Positions 24,885 through 33,074 of a stretch of 64,000 nucleotides of DNA are shown in pieces. The notes under the pieces were generated by a model. The model was not told the origin of the DNA and did not search any database. It saw only the letters and a list, made by a program, of their open reading frames with translations. This DNA is from Streptomyces sp. NBC_01707 (lineage in GTDB: Bacteria; Actinomycetota; Actinomycetes; Streptomycetales; Streptomycetaceae): NCBI RefSeq assembly GCF_041438805.1, contig NZ_CP109190.1:620001-684000 (forward strand). The letters are read 5' to 3'. Every line of letters starts with the position of its first letter. The first letter of the stretch is position 1. Position numbers and translations under genes: made by a program.

Positions 24885-25208
24885 CCTCTGGTTCCCCGGG
24901 GGCACCCCGCAGAGTTCAGTAACGAGAAGACCACCGAAACAGCAGCCTGCGACCACCCCGGGCGCAGGGTGCCAACTGATGTGCTCAACTGCCGACTGAA
25001 GCGCTCACTCCCGCCTGACAGAGCACGCCGGTGGCTCAGCGAGATCCTTGGCCCCTCTGAATTTCCCTTGATGCGTGGTCAGCCCGCTGAGGTGCCGTCG
25101 ATCCGAGTGGCGAGGAAGGAGCCATCGGCCGATGACGGCTCGCGTCACTTCCTCCTGACCCCGTCAAACATCACCTTGACGACCGCCTCGGGCGGCGCGG
25201 CACAACGC
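24885..25208. other. Convergent intergenic region
   Basis: About 320 bp between the lipoprotein gene and the fructose operon terminator. A short plus-strand frame begins near 24969, but it lacks similarity. Confidence 0.45.
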
Positions 25209-25248
25209 CCGCCGCCCCCGAGGACGTTGCCGCGCGCGGGGGCGGCGG
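25209..25248 (-). terminator. Strong hairpin terminator of the fructose operon
   Basis: A perfect 12-bp all-GC stem (CCGCCGCCCCCG at 25209-25220, complement at 25237-25248) with a 16-nt loop starts 12 bp after the ptsH stop. It could act on both strands, because the lipoprotein gene converges from the left. Confidence 0.7.
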
Positions 25249-25260
25249 TGGCCGCTGACG

Positions 25261-25533
25261 TCACGGAGTGGCGTCAAGGTCCCTGGCGAGGAGTGTGGCC
25301 AGCTCCTCGACCGCGGCTTCCGCGCCGTCGCCCTCCGCGGCCAGCACCACCGAGTCGCCGTACTGGGCCGCGAGGGCGAGCACGGAGAGCAGACTCCGGG
25401 CGTCGACGGCGCTCTGACCGTCCCTGCTGATGGTCACCTTGACCGGCTGCCGAGTCGCCGCCTGGACGAGCAACGAGGCCGGGCGGGCGTGCAGACCGCT
25501 GCGGGAACCCACGGCGACAGTGCGCTGATGCAT
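25261..25533 (-). CDS. ptsH: HPr-family phosphocarrier protein
   Basis: A 90-residue HPr. The phospho-accepting histidine is H15 in S-G-L-H-A-R-P, and the later D-A-R-S-L-L-S-V-L-A-L segment occupies the regulatory-serine region. HPr passes phosphate from Enzyme I to sugar-specific EIIA. It begins 51 bp after fruA and is the last gene of fruR-fruK-fruA-ptsH, so it is probably a dedicated carrier for fructose uptake. No Enzyme I gene is in the window. Confidence 0.93.
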   Translation of the reverse strand: MHQRTVAVGSRSGLHARPASLLVQAATRQPVKVTISRDGQSAVDARSLLSVLALAAQYGDSVVLAAEGDGAEAAVEELATLLARDLDATP

Positions 25534-25584
25534 GGTGAACTCTCCTGTTCGGTGGTGGGCGTTACGGAGTTATGGGACCAACTG

Positions 25585-27594
25585 TCAGGCGGCGACGGGA
25601 ATCTTGCGCTCTTCGATCGCCGGCGTCGGCGCCTCCGCGGTCCTGCGCATCCCCTTGAGGAGGACAACCAGCGCGGTCGCGACGGCCGTACCGGCGGCGA
25701 TGGCCAGCAGGTAGAGGAACGGATCACCGATGAGTGGTACGACGAAGATGCCACCGTGCGGGGCGCGCAGAGTGCAGCCGAAGGCCATCGACAACGCACC
25801 GGTCACCGCGCCGCCGGCCATCACCGACGGGATCACCCGGAGGGGGTCGGCCGCCGCGAACGGGATGGCGCCCTCGCTGATGAAGGATGCGCCCAGGACC
25901 CAGGCCGCCCTGCCGTTCTCCCGCTCCGTCTTGGTGAACAGCCGGCCGCGCACGGTGGTTGCGAGTGCCATGGCCAGCGGCGGCACCATTCCGGCTGCCA
26001 TCACTGCGGCCATCACCTTGAGGCTGCCGGGCGTCGGGTCGGCCAGCCCGCCGACCGCGAAGGCATAGGCCACCTTGTTGAGCGGCCCGCCCATGTCGAA
26101 ACACATCATCAGGCCGAGAACGATGCCGAGAATGATCGCGTTCGAGCCGGAGAGACCGTTGAGTGCGTCGGTCAGGGCCTGTTGGAGCGAGGCGATCGGC
26201 TTGCCGACAACGATGAACATCAGGAAACCGACGACCACCGAGGCGATCAGGGGAATCACCAGCACCGGCATGATGCCGCGCAGCGTGGGATGGACCTTCA
26301 CCCGTTGGATCGCCATCACCACCGCACCGGCCAGCAGACCCGCCGCGAGGCCGCCGAGGAAGCCCGCATTGATGGTGAGGGCGATGGCACCGCCGACGAA
26401 CCCGGGGACGAGCGCGGGCCGGTCCGCCATGCCGTACGCGATGTACCCGGCCAGTACCGGCACCAGGAAGGCGAATGCGGCGGTGCCGATCTGGTTGAGC
26501 AGAGCGGCCCAGCTGTCGGCTTCCCCCCAGACGAAGTGGTCGGCGACGGACTTGGCACTGGCGATTTCGTAGCCGCCGATGGCGAACGACAGCGCGATGA
26601 GGAGGCCACCCGCGGCGACGAACGGCACCATGTAGCTGACGCCGGACATCAGGTAGGTCCGCAACCGGATCCCGAAGTGTGCGTGGTCACCGCCGGTCGT
26701 GACTCCGTCGTCCTGCTGAGCGGCGCCACCGGTGACGGTGCTGGTCGCACCGCGCGCCGCCTGCCGCTTGGCTTCGGCGATCAGGGCGGCGGGTCGGTTG
26801 ATCCCTGCCTTGACCCCGGTGTCGACGATGGGCTTGCCGTCGAACCGTGCCTTCTCGCGCACCTCGACGTCATGCGCCCAGATGACCGCGTCGGCAGCGG
26901 CGATGAGCTCTGGGTCGAGCCTTTCGAACCCGGCCGAGCCCTGCGTCTCGACGTCGAGCACCACGCCTTCGGCGCGGGCCGCGGCTGCCAGCGATTCGGC
27001 GGCCATGTAGGTGTGTGCGATGCCGGTCGGACATGACGTGACGGCGACGATCCGGAAGGGTTCGTCCGCCGGTGCGGCGCCGTCCGTGGCAGGGCCGTCC
27101 GCTGCCGCACCTTCCGAAGGCGAGGTGTCCGAAGTCGAGCCGGCCGGCGTGGCCTCCTCGCCGCGGATGAGGGCCGCGGCCGCGACCGGAGCGCGCTCGG
27201 CGCGCAGTGCGCTCGTGAAGTCGGGGTCCATCAGCCGTCGTGCCAGGGCAGAAAGGATGGTGAGGTGGTCGTCGTCTGCCCCGGCCGGCGCCGCTATCAG
27301 GAAGATCAGATCCGCGGGACCGTCCGCCGCGCCGAAGTCGATGCCCCGGTCGCTGCGGCCGAAGGCGAGCGTGGGCGCGGTGACGTGCTCGCTGCGGCAG
27401 TGCGGGATGCCGATACCGCCGTCCAGACCGGTCGGCATCTGCGCCTCACGGGCGGCGACGTCGGCGAGGAAGCCGTCGAGGTCGCTGACGCGGCCTTCGG
27501 CGACCATCCGCTCGGCGAGCGACCGGGTGGCGTCGTACTTCGTCTCGGCGGACAGATCGAGATCGACCAGTGCCGCGGTGATCAGTTCACTCAA
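25585..27594 (-). CDS. fruA: Fructose-specific PTS enzyme IIABC
   Basis: A 669-residue three-domain fructose permease. EIIA (1-145) has the active H65 in G-I-P-H-C. An Ala/Gly/Ser linker follows. EIIB (about 180-280) has the phospho-cysteine C188 in T-S-C-P-T-G-I-A-H-T. The membrane EIIC (about 320-650) starts with L-M-S-G-V-S-Y-M-V-P-F-V and includes F-D-M-G-G-P-L-N-K. It imports fructose as fructose 1-phosphate, the substrate of the upstream fruK product. It lies 84 bp after fruK and is likely under FruR control. Confidence 0.96.
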   Translation of the reverse strand: MSELITAALVDLDLSAETKYDATRSLAERMVAEGRVSDLDGFLADVAAREAQMPTGLDGGIGIPHCRSEHVTAPTLAFGRSDRGIDFGAADGPADLIFLIAAPAGADDDHLTILSALARRLMDPDFTSALRAERAPVAAAALIRGEEATPAGSTSDTSPSEGAAADGPATDGAAPADEPFRIVAVTSCPTGIAHTYMAAESLAAAARAEGVVLDVETQGSAGFERLDPELIAAADAVIWAHDVEVREKARFDGKPIVDTGVKAGINRPAALIAEAKRQAARGATSTVTGGAAQQDDGVTTGGDHAHFGIRLRTYLMSGVSYMVPFVAAGGLLIALSFAIGGYEIASAKSVADHFVWGEADSWAALLNQIGTAAFAFLVPVLAGYIAYGMADRPALVPGFVGGAIALTINAGFLGGLAAGLLAGAVVMAIQRVKVHPTLRGIMPVLVIPLIASVVVGFLMFIVVGKPIASLQQALTDALNGLSGSNAIILGIVLGLMMCFDMGGPLNKVAYAFAVGGLADPTPGSLKVMAAVMAAGMVPPLAMALATTVRGRLFTKTERENGRAAWVLGASFISEGAIPFAAADPLRVIPSVMAGGAVTGALSMAFGCTLRAPHGGIFVVPLIGDPFLYLLAIAAGTAVATALVVLLKGMRRTAEAPTPAIEERKIPVAA

Positions 27595-27678
27595 CGCGGG
27601 GCTCCTTGCTCGTGGACCGTCCTGCGGGCGGCTCGGGGGACTCGGGGCGGTGTGGGCTGGGAAGCGGATCCACGGCAG

Positions 27679-28626
27679 TCATGAGGCCGGGTCCGTGAGC
27701 GGGCGGTCCAGGGCGATGTCGGTGGTCGTGGTGACCGCTGACAGGTCGAGTTCCGCGGGGGTCGGCATGACGCTGCCGGGCAGTTGCACGGCCGCGGCGC
27801 CGTGGGCGACCGCCGCGGCGAGCGCGGCCGGGCCTCGTCCACCCGCGGTGAGAAAGCCCGCGAGGGAGGCGTCGCCGGCCCCGACGTTGCTGCGGACCGC
27901 GTCCACTCGGGCGCTGCCGAAGTACGTGCCCGTACCGTCGACCAGCAGTTGCCCGTCGGCCCCGAGGCTGGCCAGAACGGACCGGGCACCGCGCTCGCGG
28001 AGCTCCTCCGCCGCCTTCACGGCGTCGCCCAGCGTCTCCAGTGGGCGACCGACCGCCTCGGCGAGCTCCTCCGCGTTCGGCTTGACCACATCGGGGTGCT
28101 CCGGCAGCGCCGCGATCAGCGCCGCGCCGGAGGTGTCAAGGGCGATCCGGGCCCCGGCACGGTGGCTCCGCGCCACCAACTCCGCGTACCACTGCGGGGA
28201 CAGCCCGCGCGGCAGACTGCCGCAGCAGGCGATCCAGTCCGTGGTCGCCGACCGGGTTCGTACGGCATCCAGCAGGGCCTCTGCCTCGGCCACAGTGATC
28301 TCCGGGCCCACCGCGTTGACCTTGGTCAGCGTTCCATCGGGTTCGACGAGGGTGACGTTGATACGCGTGCTGCCGACGATCGGCACTCCGGCCGCCTCGA
28401 TGCCGTGCTCGCCGAGCAGCCGGGCCAGCAGTGCGCCCTCGGGCCCGCCGAGCGGTGCGACAGCGATCGTACGGTGGCCCGCTGCCGCAACCGCGCGCGA
28501 GACGTTGATGCCCTTGCCGCCGGGGTCGACTCGGTCGTAGGTGGCCCGGAGCACGGCGCCGCGGGTCAGCCCGGGCAGCTCGTACGTACGGTCCAGGCTG
28601 GGATTGGGGGTGACGGTGAGGATCAT
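27679..28626 (-). CDS. fruK: 1-phosphofructokinase
   Basis: A 315-residue PfkB-family kinase that converts fructose 1-phosphate to fructose 1,6-bisphosphate. N-terminal V-T-P-N-P-S-L-D (5-12), D-P-G-G-K-G-I-N-V-S-R (34-44) and the C-terminal anion hole with catalytic Asp in N-V-G-A-G-D-A-S (about 245-252) are present. Its ATG overlaps the fruR stop by 4 bp (ATGA), so repressor and kinase are coupled. Confidence 0.96.
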   Translation of the reverse strand: MILTVTPNPSLDRTYELPGLTRGAVLRATYDRVDPGGKGINVSRAVAAAGHRTIAVAPLGGPEGALLARLLGEHGIEAAGVPIVGSTRINVTLVEPDGTLTKVNAVGPEITVAEAEALLDAVRTRSATTDWIACCGSLPRGLSPQWYAELVARSHRAGARIALDTSGAALIAALPEHPDVVKPNAEELAEAVGRPLETLGDAVKAAEELRERGARSVLASLGADGQLLVDGTGTYFGSARVDAVRSNVGAGDASLAGFLTAGGRGPAALAAAVAHGAAAVQLPGSVMPTPAELDLSAVTTTTDIALDRPLTDPAS

Positions 28627-29384
28627 GCGCGTACTACTTCCGGGCCCTGGCCCTCGACGGCGAGGGTGTCGTCCGAGCCGAGTCCGGTATCGGTGATGAG
28701 TAGATCGACCTGCGCGAGATCACCGAAGCGCGCGAAGTGTTCCTGACCGAACTTGGCGGAGTCCGCCAGGAGCACGACCCGCCGGGCGGATGAGATCATG
28801 GCGCGCTTGACGGCGGCCTCGGCGAGGTCCGGCGTGGTCAGTCCTCCCTTCGGTGAGAAGCCGTTCGTGGCGAGGAAGACGACATCGGCGTTGATCTCGC
28901 TGTAGGCGTTCAACGCCCAGGCGTCGACGGCGGCGCGGGTACGGTGCCGCACACGGCCACCGACGAGATGCAGCGCGATTCCGGGGTGGTCGGCGAGCCG
29001 GGCGGCGACCGGTAGCGCATGGGTCACCACGGTGAGGTGGGCTTCGAGCGGGATGACTGCGGCCAGACGAACGGCCGTGCTGCCCGCGTCGATGATCACG
29101 CTGCCGTCGGTGGGGAGCTCACCGAGCGCGGCGGCCGCGATGCGCTCCTTCTCCTCGATGGCCACCGCATCGCGCTCGGCGAGATCGGGCTCGAAGTCGA
29201 GCCGCCCGGCCGGGATCGCGCCGCCATGGACGCGCCGCAGCAGTCCGGCCCGATCCAGCGCCTTCAGATCACGCCGCACGGTCTCGGCAGTCACCTGGAA
29301 CTCCTCGGCCAGGGACAGCACATCGACCCGGCCGCTCTCGCGGGCGAGGCGGAGGATTGCTTGCTGCCGCTCCGGTGCATACAT
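28623..29384 (-). CDS. fruR: DeoR-family fructose operon repressor
   Basis: A DeoR-type regulator of about 253 residues. The N-terminal winged HTH (R-Q-Q-A-I-L-R-L-A, T-A-E-T-V-R-R-D-L-K-A-L, L-L-R-R-V-H-G-G-A) is followed by a ribose-isomerase-like sensor with D-A-G-S-T (about 98-102) and L-A-T-N-G-F. As first gene of the fru operon it is likely autoregulatory and senses fructose 1-phosphate. ATG 29384 matches the usual M-Y-A-P-E-R-Q-Q start; ATG 29405 is an alternative. Confidence 0.93.
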   Translation of the reverse strand: MYAPERQQAILRLARESGRVDVLSLAEEFQVTAETVRRDLKALDRAGLLRRVHGGAIPAGRLDFEPDLAERDAVAIEEKERIAAAALGELPTDGSVIIDAGSTAVRLAAVIPLEAHLTVVTHALPVAARLADHPGIALHLVGGRVRHRTRAAVDAWALNAYSEINADVVFLATNGFSPKGGLTTPDLAEAAVKRAMISSARRVVLLADSAKFGQEHFARFGDLAQVDLLITDTGLGSDDTLAVEGQGPEVVRA

Positions 29385-29404
29385 GTTGTTTTGGATCCGT
29401 TCCA

Positions 29405-29470
29405 TGCCCGAGTGTGTGGATTCGCGGTCACGTTACGCCGATAGTTCGACGATGTAAACAGACTCGGGCA
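29405..29470 (-). promoter_or_regulatory. Long-spaced inverted repeat upstream of fruR
   Basis: TGCCCGAGT (29405-29413) and its perfect complement ACTCGGGCA (29462-29470) flank 48 bp immediately upstream of fruR. The arms could be half-sites bound by a FruR oligomer, or a coincidence in GC-rich DNA. The enclosed segment should contain the operon promoter. Confidence 0.35.
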
Positions 29471-29734
29471 TGTGTGGGCACGAACAGACAAGGGGTAGCC
29501 CCGGATGCGGTACGAGCACCCGGGCCGGCCCGAAGGAGATCACGCCGTCGGCACCGATCCAGGACTGCCACTCCTCGATCGGCGATGAAGCCCGGAACGA
29601 CCTCCAGGCGGCCCGAGATACGACGCCCGGACATGCCGATGGCCGCCGAACACCGTGGGACGACCACCCGACCGACGGACAGGCCTACCCGTTGGCGGCC
29701 ACTCGCACATCGACGCTTGAGCCCTCGAGACTTC

Positions 29735-29762
29735 TATGTCCTGAATATTCAGATATGACATA
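29735..29762 (+). promoter_or_regulatory. Nested palindrome, probable operator upstream of SDR gene
   Basis: A perfect 12-bp palindrome CTGAATATTCAG (29741-29752) is flanked by TATGTC and GACATA (29735-29740 and 29757-29762). It lies 43 bp before the SDR start. The stretch is unusually AT-rich for this genome. Size and form fit a dimeric MarR/HxlR/TetR-type regulator, but none is encoded next to it. Confidence 0.55.
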
Positions 29763-29804
29763 TAAGGGTTCTAATGTCGTGCGGAGCAATCGAAGGAGCA
29801 CAGA

Positions 29805-30518
29805 GTGGCAGGTTCCTTGCAAGGCGAGACGGTCGTCGTTGTCGGGCGTGGAAGCGGCATCGCACGAGCGATTGTCGACGCGGCCATGGCCGAAGGCGCA
29901 CATGTGGTCGCCGCGGGTCGTAACCGGGAGGCTCTCGAGGCCGCCTACAAGAACACAACCGTCTCCGTGAAGAGTGTCGACGTCACGGACGAGACCTCGA
30001 TCGCGGCTCTGGCCGACCAGGTGAGCAGCGTCGATCACGTGGTGTCCACCGTATCGGCCAGGGCCCGCGGCACCGTCGGGGAGCTGAGCCCGGAGGCGAT
30101 CCTGTTGTCCTTCCACACGAAGGTCGTGGGCCCGATCATGCTGGCCAAGCACTTCGCACCGAAGATGCCGAGGACGGGGTCGTTCGTGCTGTTCTCCGGG
30201 GTCGCGGCTCTCGAGCCGGATCCCGGGTTTCTCGCGGTGGCGGCGACCAACGCCTCGGTGAACGTGGTGATCCGTTCACTGGCCGTGGAACTCGCCCCGC
30301 TGCGGGTGAATGCGATCTCACCAGGAACCATCGACACCGGAGCGTGGGAAGGACTGGGCAAGGAGAAGGATGCGTTCTTCGAGAACAAGTCCGCGACCAA
30401 CCCCGTGCGACGTATCGGCACGGCCGAGGACATCGCCCAGGCGGTGGTCTTCGCGATGACCAACACCTTCATGACAGGCGTCAGCCTGGCGATCGACGGA
30501 GGGCAACCCCTCGTGTGA
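29805..30518 (+). CDS. SDR-family protein lacking the catalytic Tyr and Lys
   Basis: A 237-residue SDR-fold protein starting at GTG 29805. The nucleotide-binding loop is G14-R-G-S-G-I-A20, and S131 and the N-A-I-S-P-G-T-I-D-T segment are conserved. In place of Y-x3-K there is V145-A-A-T-N149, so both catalytic residues are lost, although the surrounding A-V-E-L-A-P helix is intact. The C-terminal G-V-S-L-A-I-D-G-G-Q is normal. It is either a non-redox, perhaps NAD(P)-sensing, SDR or uses a different mechanism. A palindromic operator lies just upstream. Confidence 0.88.
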   Translation: MAGSLQGETVVVVGRGSGIARAIVDAAMAEGAHVVAAGRNREALEAAYKNTTVSVKSVDVTDETSIAALADQVSSVDHVVSTVSARARGTVGELSPEAILLSFHTKVVGPIMLAKHFAPKMPRTGSFVLFSGVAALEPDPGFLAVAATNASVNVVIRSLAVELAPLRVNAISPGTIDTGAWEGLGKEKDAFFENKSATNPVRRIGTAEDIAQAVVFAMTNTFMTGVSLAIDGGQPLV

Positions 30519-30654
30519 GCAGACTGATCTTGTCGCGCTGGGGGCCAGACTCTCACCAGCACCCCGGGCCCCGCAGGTCGTGTCGGTGTGCACGGTCCGC
30601 GAAAGACCACGCGCACCCGGGCCGCAGCGCAATCGCCGCATCAGGGGTGCCGGA

Positions 30655-31100
30655 CATCGACGCTGACACCCGTTCAGGGGCGCGGCGGGGGTGCGGCCGC
30701 AGCAAGCGCCACATCCTCACCGACGCCCAGGGCAGCGCGCTCGCAGTGCCGCTGCCCGGCGGCACCCGCAACAACGTCACCCTCCTGCTCCTGCTCGACA
30801 GCGGCGTGGTCGGTCGTCCCCTCAGGAAGCCCAACTCGCTGTTCGCCACCCGCGGTTACGACCAAGACGAGTGCCGTCGCCGGCGACAGCACGCGACATC
30901 CGCCCCGTGATCGCCGAGCGCGGCCAGCCTCACGGCACCGGCCTGGGCATCTTCCGCCGAGTCGTCGAGCGCTCGATCTCGTGGCTGCACGGCTTCCGTC
31001 CCCTGCGCATCCGCGGAGAACGACGCGACGACATCCACGCAGTCGTCCTCGGCCCGGCCGTCCGCCTGATCACGCACCGCCAAGTCCAACGCCTTGTCAG
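30655..31100 (+). pseudogene. IS5-family transposase remnant
   Basis: The first frame reads C-G-R-S-K-R-H-I-L-T-D, then A-V-P-L-P-G-G-T-R-N-N-V-T-L and R-G-Y-D-Q-D-E. After a frameshift near 30870 the second frame continues D-I-R-P-V-I-A-E-R, G-L-G-I-F-R-R-V-V-E-R and R-I-R-G-E-R-R-D-D-I-H. These are the middle and C-terminal parts of an IS5-type DDE transposase. The N-terminus and first catalytic Asp are missing. It fills the gap between the SDR and the XRE regulator gene. Confidence 0.78.
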
Positions 31101-31104
31101 GACC

Positions 31105-31674
31105 TCAAGCCCCGTCCAGGGATGCATCCTTCGAAGACGCCCCCTTCGGGTACCGGACGAAGAGGACACCCTGAACCTCGCCGTCCGGTGCGCTGTAGAA
31201 GTGCGGGGCGTCGGCCGGCCAGTGGGCGTGGCCGCCGGGCCCGGCCGTCTGCGGCGCGTCCGGCAGGCCGACGACCGCCGTCCCGGAAAGCACCATCAGG
31301 CTCTCCGTGGTGTGCGGGACATGCGCGGCCGACTCCTGGGTCACGCCCTCGTCAATGGTGACGCGGAAGACGTCGGTGGCCGCGTCCTCGTCCTCGTACC
31401 GCTCCAGGAGGACCGCGGTGACGGCCCTGCCGGAGACTCCACCCGCGCCGGCCGCGACGCCGGGCGCCGGGTCGTCGAGGACGGCGCTGAGCGGGCGGCC
31501 GAGCGCTGTGGTCAGGGCGTAGAGCGTTTCCAGCGTGGGGTTGCGCCGGCCCGTCTCGAGTTCCGAGAGCGTGCCCTTGCCTACGCCCGAGCGGCGTGAG
31601 AGCTCCGACAGGGAGAGGCCGCCGTCCTGCCGCAGCCGTTTCACCCTGCGCCCCACCTCGTCGTTCAGACCCAT
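31105..31674 (-). CDS. XRE-family regulator with cupin sensor
   Basis: A regulator of about 189 residues: an N-terminal XRE helix-turn-helix (L-S-E-L-S-R-R-S-G-V-G-K-G-T-L-S-E-L-E) and a C-terminal cupin barrel (H-V-P-H-T-T-E-S-L-M-V-L-S-G, then P-A-D-A-P-H-F-Y). ATG 31674 fits the HTH position; GTG 31710 is an in-frame alternative. It is divergent from a BenE-type transporter with an inverted repeat between them, the usual layout for a regulator controlling its neighbouring transporter and itself. The cupin ligand is unknown. Confidence 0.9.
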   Translation of the reverse strand: MGLNDEVGRRVKRLRQDGGLSLSELSRRSGVGKGTLSELETGRRNPTLETLYALTTALGRPLSAVLDDPAPGVAAGAGGVSGRAVTAVLLERYEDEDAATDVFRVTIDEGVTQESAAHVPHTTESLMVLSGTAVVGLPDAPQTAGPGGHAHWPADAPHFYSAPDGEVQGVLFVRYPKGASSKDASLDGA

Positions 31675-31736
31675 CCGCCCGGTTCCGTCCGTTTCTGCGC
31701 CCACCGGCACTTTGACGCGCCGCCGCCTGCGTCCTT

Positions 31737-31758
31737 AGTGTTCCACAAACAGAACGCT
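31737..31758. promoter_or_regulatory. Inverted repeat between XRE-cupin and benE genes
   Basis: AGTGTTC (31737-31743) and GAACGCT (31752-31758) form 7-bp arms with one mismatch around an 8-bp AC-rich spacer. The site lies 57 bp before benE and upstream of both regulator starts, so it is a good candidate operator for the XRE protein. Confidence 0.5.
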
Positions 31759-31814
31759 CCCCTCGCGGAACGCTTCGAACCTACTCCCCCGCCCCCTCCG
31801 GAAGTGATGCCCGC

Positions 31815-33074
31815 ATGTCCCCGCTCGCCCGCATACGCGCCATCGCACCACCCTCGGCCGTGGCGGCGGGGCTCATCGCGGTCACCGTCGGCGTGACGAG
31901 TGCCGCTGCCCTCGTGTTCACGGCGGCGCGGGCCGCGGGGGCGGACGCGCGGGAGGTCTCGTCATGGATGCTGGCACTCGGCGTCGGGATCGCCGTGACC
32001 TGTGCGGGGCTGTCGCTGCGGTACAAGGCCCCGGTCGTCACCTCCTGGTCGACGCCGGGAGCCGCGCTCCTTGCCACGAGCCTGAGCGGGGTGTCCATGG
32101 AGAAGGCCGTGGGCGCGTTCGTGTTCAGCGCGGCACTGATCGTGGTGAGCGGTCTGACGGGATGGTTCGCGCGGATCATGGGCCGGATCCCGGTGCCGCT
32201 GGCGTCGGCGCTGCTCGGTGGCGTGCTGCTCGAGTTCGGGACGGGTCTCTTTTCCCAGATGGACGGCAGTTTCGCGGTCGCGTTTCCGGTGTTCGTGCTG
32301 TATCTCCTCGCGCGTCGGCTGTTGCCCCGCTACGCGGTCCTCATCGCGCTGGGCGGCGGAGTCATCGCCTCCGTCCTCACCGGGGGCTGGCATCTGGAAC
32401 GGGTCCGACTGTCGCTCGCGCAGCCGGTGTTCACGACTCCCGAGTTCGACTGGAAGGTACTGATCAGCGTCGGCGTGCCGCTCTTCGTCGTCACCATGGC
32501 CTCACAGAACCTGCCGGGGGTCGCCGTGCTCCGCGGGTCCGGCTACGAGGTGCCCGTCTCGCCCGTCCTGACGTGGACGGGCGCCGTACAGGCGGTGCTC
32601 GCGCCGTTCGGGGCGTTCGGCATCAACCTGGCGGCGATGACCGCGGCGATCTGCACCGGCGACGGGGCCCACCCCGACCGGCAGCGGCGCTACCTCGCGG
32701 CCGTGTGGGCCGGCGTCTTCTACCTGTGTGTCGGCCTGCTCGGCGCGACCGTCGCCTCGCTGCTCACCGCGATGCCTCACGCCCTCGTCCTGGCCGTCGC
32801 CGGGGTCGGCCTGCTCGCCACGATCGAGGCGTCGCTGGCCAGTGCCCTGTCGGACCCCGTGTCCAGGGAGGCGGCCGTCGTCACCTTCCTCGCCACGGCT
32901 TCCGGTGTGACGCTGCTCGGCATCGGGTCCGCGTTCTGGGGGCTGCTAGCGGGCGTGCTCACCAGCGTCATTGCGGCGGTTGGACGGCGGCGGCGAGCCG
33001 CCACATCTCCACCCGCGCCCGCCCCGCAACCGGTCACGGCAGCCGCGCGCAGACCTGAGCGAACCTCCGCGTGA
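31815..33074 (+). CDS. benE: BenE-family benzoate/proton symporter-like transporter
   Basis: A 419-residue membrane protein with about 12 helices in the BenE (benzoate:H+ symporter) pattern. W-S-T-P-G-A-A-L-L appears near residues 78-86 and A-P-F-G-A-F-G-I-N-L-A-A-M-T-A-A-I-C near 261-278, both signatures of the family. The C-terminal tail is Pro/Ala-rich. Its 3' end overlaps the convergent glutamine amidotransferase gene by 41 bp. No benzoate-degradation genes are nearby, so the substrate may differ. The divergent XRE-cupin protein probably regulates it. Confidence 0.92.
   Translation: MSPLARIRAIAPPSAVAAGLIAVTVGVTSAAALVFTAARAAGADAREVSSWMLALGVGIAVTCAGLSLRYKAPVVTSWSTPGAALLATSLSGVSMEKAVGAFVFSAALIVVSGLTGWFARIMGRIPVPLASALLGGVLLEFGTGLFSQMDGSFAVAFPVFVLYLLARRLLPRYAVLIALGGGVIASVLTGGWHLERVRLSLAQPVFTTPEFDWKVLISVGVPLFVVTMASQNLPGVAVLRGSGYEVPVSPVLTWTGAVQAVLAPFGAFGINLAAMTAAICTGDGAHPDRQRRYLAAVWAGVFYLCVGLLGATVASLLTAMPHALVLAVAGVGLLATIEASLASALSDPVSREAAVVTFLATASGVTLLGIGSAFWGLLAGVLTSVIAAVGRRRRAATSPPAPAPQPVTAAARRPERTSA

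Noticed and set aside
27011..28540. 509-codon plus-strand frame opposite fruA/fruK
   Set aside because: Ser/Ala/Arg-rich shadow of two well-defined fructose genes.
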